Positions 34,453 to 35,918 of a stretch of DNA of 35,918 nt are shown here, in pieces. This DNA is from Cryomorphaceae bacterium. Its GTDB lineage: Bacteria; Bacteroidota; Bacteroidia; Flavobacteriales; Schleiferiaceae. How positions within the stretch are numbered: position 1 is the first letter of the stretch; every line of letters starts with the position of its first letter. The notes under the pieces are model-generated. The model was not told where the DNA came from and ran no database searches. It saw nothing but the letters and a program-made list of their open reading frames with translations. The stretch is from NCBI GenBank assembly GCA_024638285.1, contig JAHEKP010000010.1:1-35918 (forward strand). The letters run 5' to 3'. The translations under genes and the position numbers were made by a program.

Positions 34453-35918
34453 ATGGCAGGAGGAAATTTATCACCACGTCAAAAAATGATCAACATGATG
34501 TACCTCGTGTTGACTGCTCTATTGGCCCTTAACGTTTCACGTGAGGTAATGGACGCTTTCTATGAGGTAATGGTTGGTCAAGAAGCATCCATTGAAACCG
34601 TTGAAGGACAAAACGCATCACTCTATGCAGCATTTAATAGAGCAGCAGACGAGAATGAAGTAAAAGCAGGTCCATGGAGAGATAAAGCGCTTGCTGTAAA
34701 GGCAAAGTCAGACAACCTCTACAATTCCATTGAAACCATGAAAGCTGAGCTCATGGAGCGCGGTGGCGGTGAAGATGAAGAAGTACCGGGAAAACCTGCG
34801 AAAATGGACGATCGCGAAGCTGCAGCGAACTACTTCATCGTAGAACAACGCGGCGCTGACTTGAAAACAGCGATGGCCGACTTCAGAGATTATCTAGTGA
34901 GTGAAGCAGGTGAAAATCAATCTTTAGCTACAGCTATTACCAACTCCTTTGACCTTAGCGACCGCATGCATGACGGTGCAGCAGAGAGCTGGGAGAAATC
35001 AAAGTTCGAGCATTATCCGCTTATATCTGTAATGACCTTTTTAACGAGCATGCAAAGCGATATTCGTACCGCTGAGGCTAACGTTATTGGATATTTGCAC
35101 GAAAATATTGATGCATCAGATATCAAGGTCACCGGGGTCCGTGCAGTGGTAATGCCTAAATCAAAATTTGTAACTCAAGGTGATGAATATGAGGCTGAGA
35201 TATTCTTAGCTGCATTTGACGACACCAAGGATCCAGAATTTTTGATTAATGGTGAAGCGCTCGATCCGTCAAATGTTAGTGGTGGAGTTGCTACTATTAA
35301 ATTCCCGGCTAATCGCACGGGAACCGTTGAGTGGAACGGTACTATCATTCTTGAAGCTAATGGAGAAAAGAAAGAATATGAGATTTCTGAATCCTATAAT
35401 GTAGCACCACCTAGTGTAGTTATTTCACCGACTAAAATGAACGTACTCTACCGCGGAGTAGACAATCCATTGGAAGTATCTGTTCCCGGTGTAGATCCTG
35501 CTAACCTTATTGTATCTGGTGCTGGAGTTAAAAAATCCGGCAACGGTTACATTGCTGATGTAACGAGACAGCGCGGTGGTGAATTGAAAATTAGCGTGAG
35601 TGTCAAAGATGGCGACCAAACCAAAAATATGGGATCTAAAGTATTCCGCGTTAAACAGTTACCAGATGCATCCGGTGAGGTATTTGGAAAAACTGAAGGT
35701 CTTATGTCTGCTGGACTTTTGAAAAAGGCTAAAATCGACGCTAAGTTTCAGAATTTCGATTTCGAACTTCCATTACGCGTAACTGCATTCCAAATTATCG
35801 TACCGCCATTCGCACCGATAGATTGTAAAGGAAATACTTTATCATCTAATGCTAAGGCTGCTTTGGATAAGGCTAAACCAGGAACGCCAGTTATTATTAG
35901 AAACATCAAGGCAACTAC
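34453..35918 (+). CDS. gldM: T9SS motor subunit GldM, 3' end cut by the window
   Basis: From ATG 34453, 488 codons remain open to the right edge; family members have about 515, so only the last few dozen residues are missing. The N-terminus MAGGNLSPRQKMINMMYLV contains R9, the position reported as essential in GldM, followed by a single membrane helix (about 14-30). The rest is the periplasmic shaft of four domains; SVVISPTKMNVLYRGVDNPLEV-type sequence (seen as VVISPTKMNVLYRGVDNP) marks the third and KQLPDASGEVFGKTEG the fourth. It spans the periplasm to contact the GldK/GldN ring. gldN is expected just outside the window. Confidence 0.95.
   Translation, partial: MAGGNLSPRQKMINMMYLVLTALLALNVSREVMDAFYEVMVGQEASIETVEGQNASLYAAFNRAADENEVKAGPWRDKALAVKAKSDNLYNSIETMKAELMERGGGEDEEVPGKPAKMDDREAAANYFIVEQRGADLKTAMADFRDYLVSEAGENQSLATAITNSFDLSDRMHDGAAESWEKSKFEHYPLISVMTFLTSMQSDIRTAEANVIGYLHENIDASDIKVTGVRAVVMPKSKFVTQGDEYEAEIFLAAFDDTKDPEFLINGEALDPSNVSGGVATIKFPANRTGTVEWNGTIILEANGEKKEYEISESYNVAPPSVVISPTKMNVLYRGVDNPLEVSVPGVDPANLIVSGAGVKKSGNGYIADVTRQRGGELKISVSVKDGDQTKNMGSKVFRVKQLPDASGEVFGKTEGLMSAGLLKKAKIDAKFQNFDFELPLRVTAFQIIVPPFAPIDCKGNTLSSNAKAALDKAKPGTPVIIRNIKAT

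Overview
This window comes from a bacterium of the phylum Bacteroidota, most likely a marine member of the Flavobacteriales (Cryomorphaceae/Schleiferiaceae-like). Three signals support this. A type IX secretion/gliding cluster (PorP/SprF-like protein, GldK, GldL, GldM) lies at the right end. The promoters are of the Bacteroidota type (TTG-N19-TAnnTTTG, often TATCTTTG), and Shine-Dalgarno sites are mostly absent. The gene neighbourhoods are also typical of the phylum: ahcY beside a phosphopantetheinyl transferase; miaB / sigma-54 activator / LptE / TPR protein / secG; topA next to an arginase-like protein. The exact genus is inference. The region is essentially core chromosome. I see no phage, transposon, CRISPR array, defence island or toxin-antitoxin pair.

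Layout. 1-152: cut-off 5' end of a secreted protein (-). 247-1560: ahcY (-) with terminator and promoter. 1620-3346: a phosphopantetheinyl transferase fused to a GNAT acetyltransferase, then a NadR-like P-loop protein, meeting dnaG (3330-5252, -) tail to tail with a 17-nt overlap. 5325-7877: an operon (-) of a DjlA-like co-chaperone, a long-chain polyprenyl diphosphate synthase and an MscS channel. 7933-8100: a 55-residue membrane protein. 8294-11793: nrdB-nrdA (-), with a 291-nt upstream region rich in repeats. 12085-14852: a DUF3109 protein (-) divergent from marC-glyS (+). 14924-15163: a tiny, extremely acidic lipoprotein. 15228-17146: a dCMP deaminase and an S41 protease (-). 17312-17393: tRNA-Leu(CAA). 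17565-20406: prs-rplY-pth-SMUG2-like glycosylase (+). 20531-22463: groES-groEL (-). 22637-27555: miaB, sigma-54 activator, lptE, Ala/Pro-rich TPR protein, secG (-), tightly overlapping. 27755-31233: topA and a degenerate arginase-family protein (+). 31315-35918: porP/sprF-like gene, gldK, gldL and gldM (cut by the right edge).

How the genes work together. Nucleotide supply (nrdAB, dCMP deaminase, prs), replication and topology (dnaG, topA), translation (glyS, rplY, pth, miaB, tRNA-Leu), protein folding (groESL, DjlA-like) and envelope biogenesis (lptE, secG, polyprenyl synthase, T9SS) dominate. The T9SS genes encode the outer-membrane ring lipoprotein GldK and the inner-membrane proton-driven motor GldL/GldM.

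The most unusual points are these: a 32-bp perfect palindrome inside pth; a PPTase-GNAT fusion; a NadR-like kinase with Phe replacing the P-loop Gly; an arginase-family protein with half of its metal ligands replaced; a DnaG lacking all four zinc ligands; a lipoprotein whose mature part is about 43% Glu/Asp with no Lys or Arg; and direct repeats flanking a candidate nrdB promoter. None of these alone establishes a new biological system.
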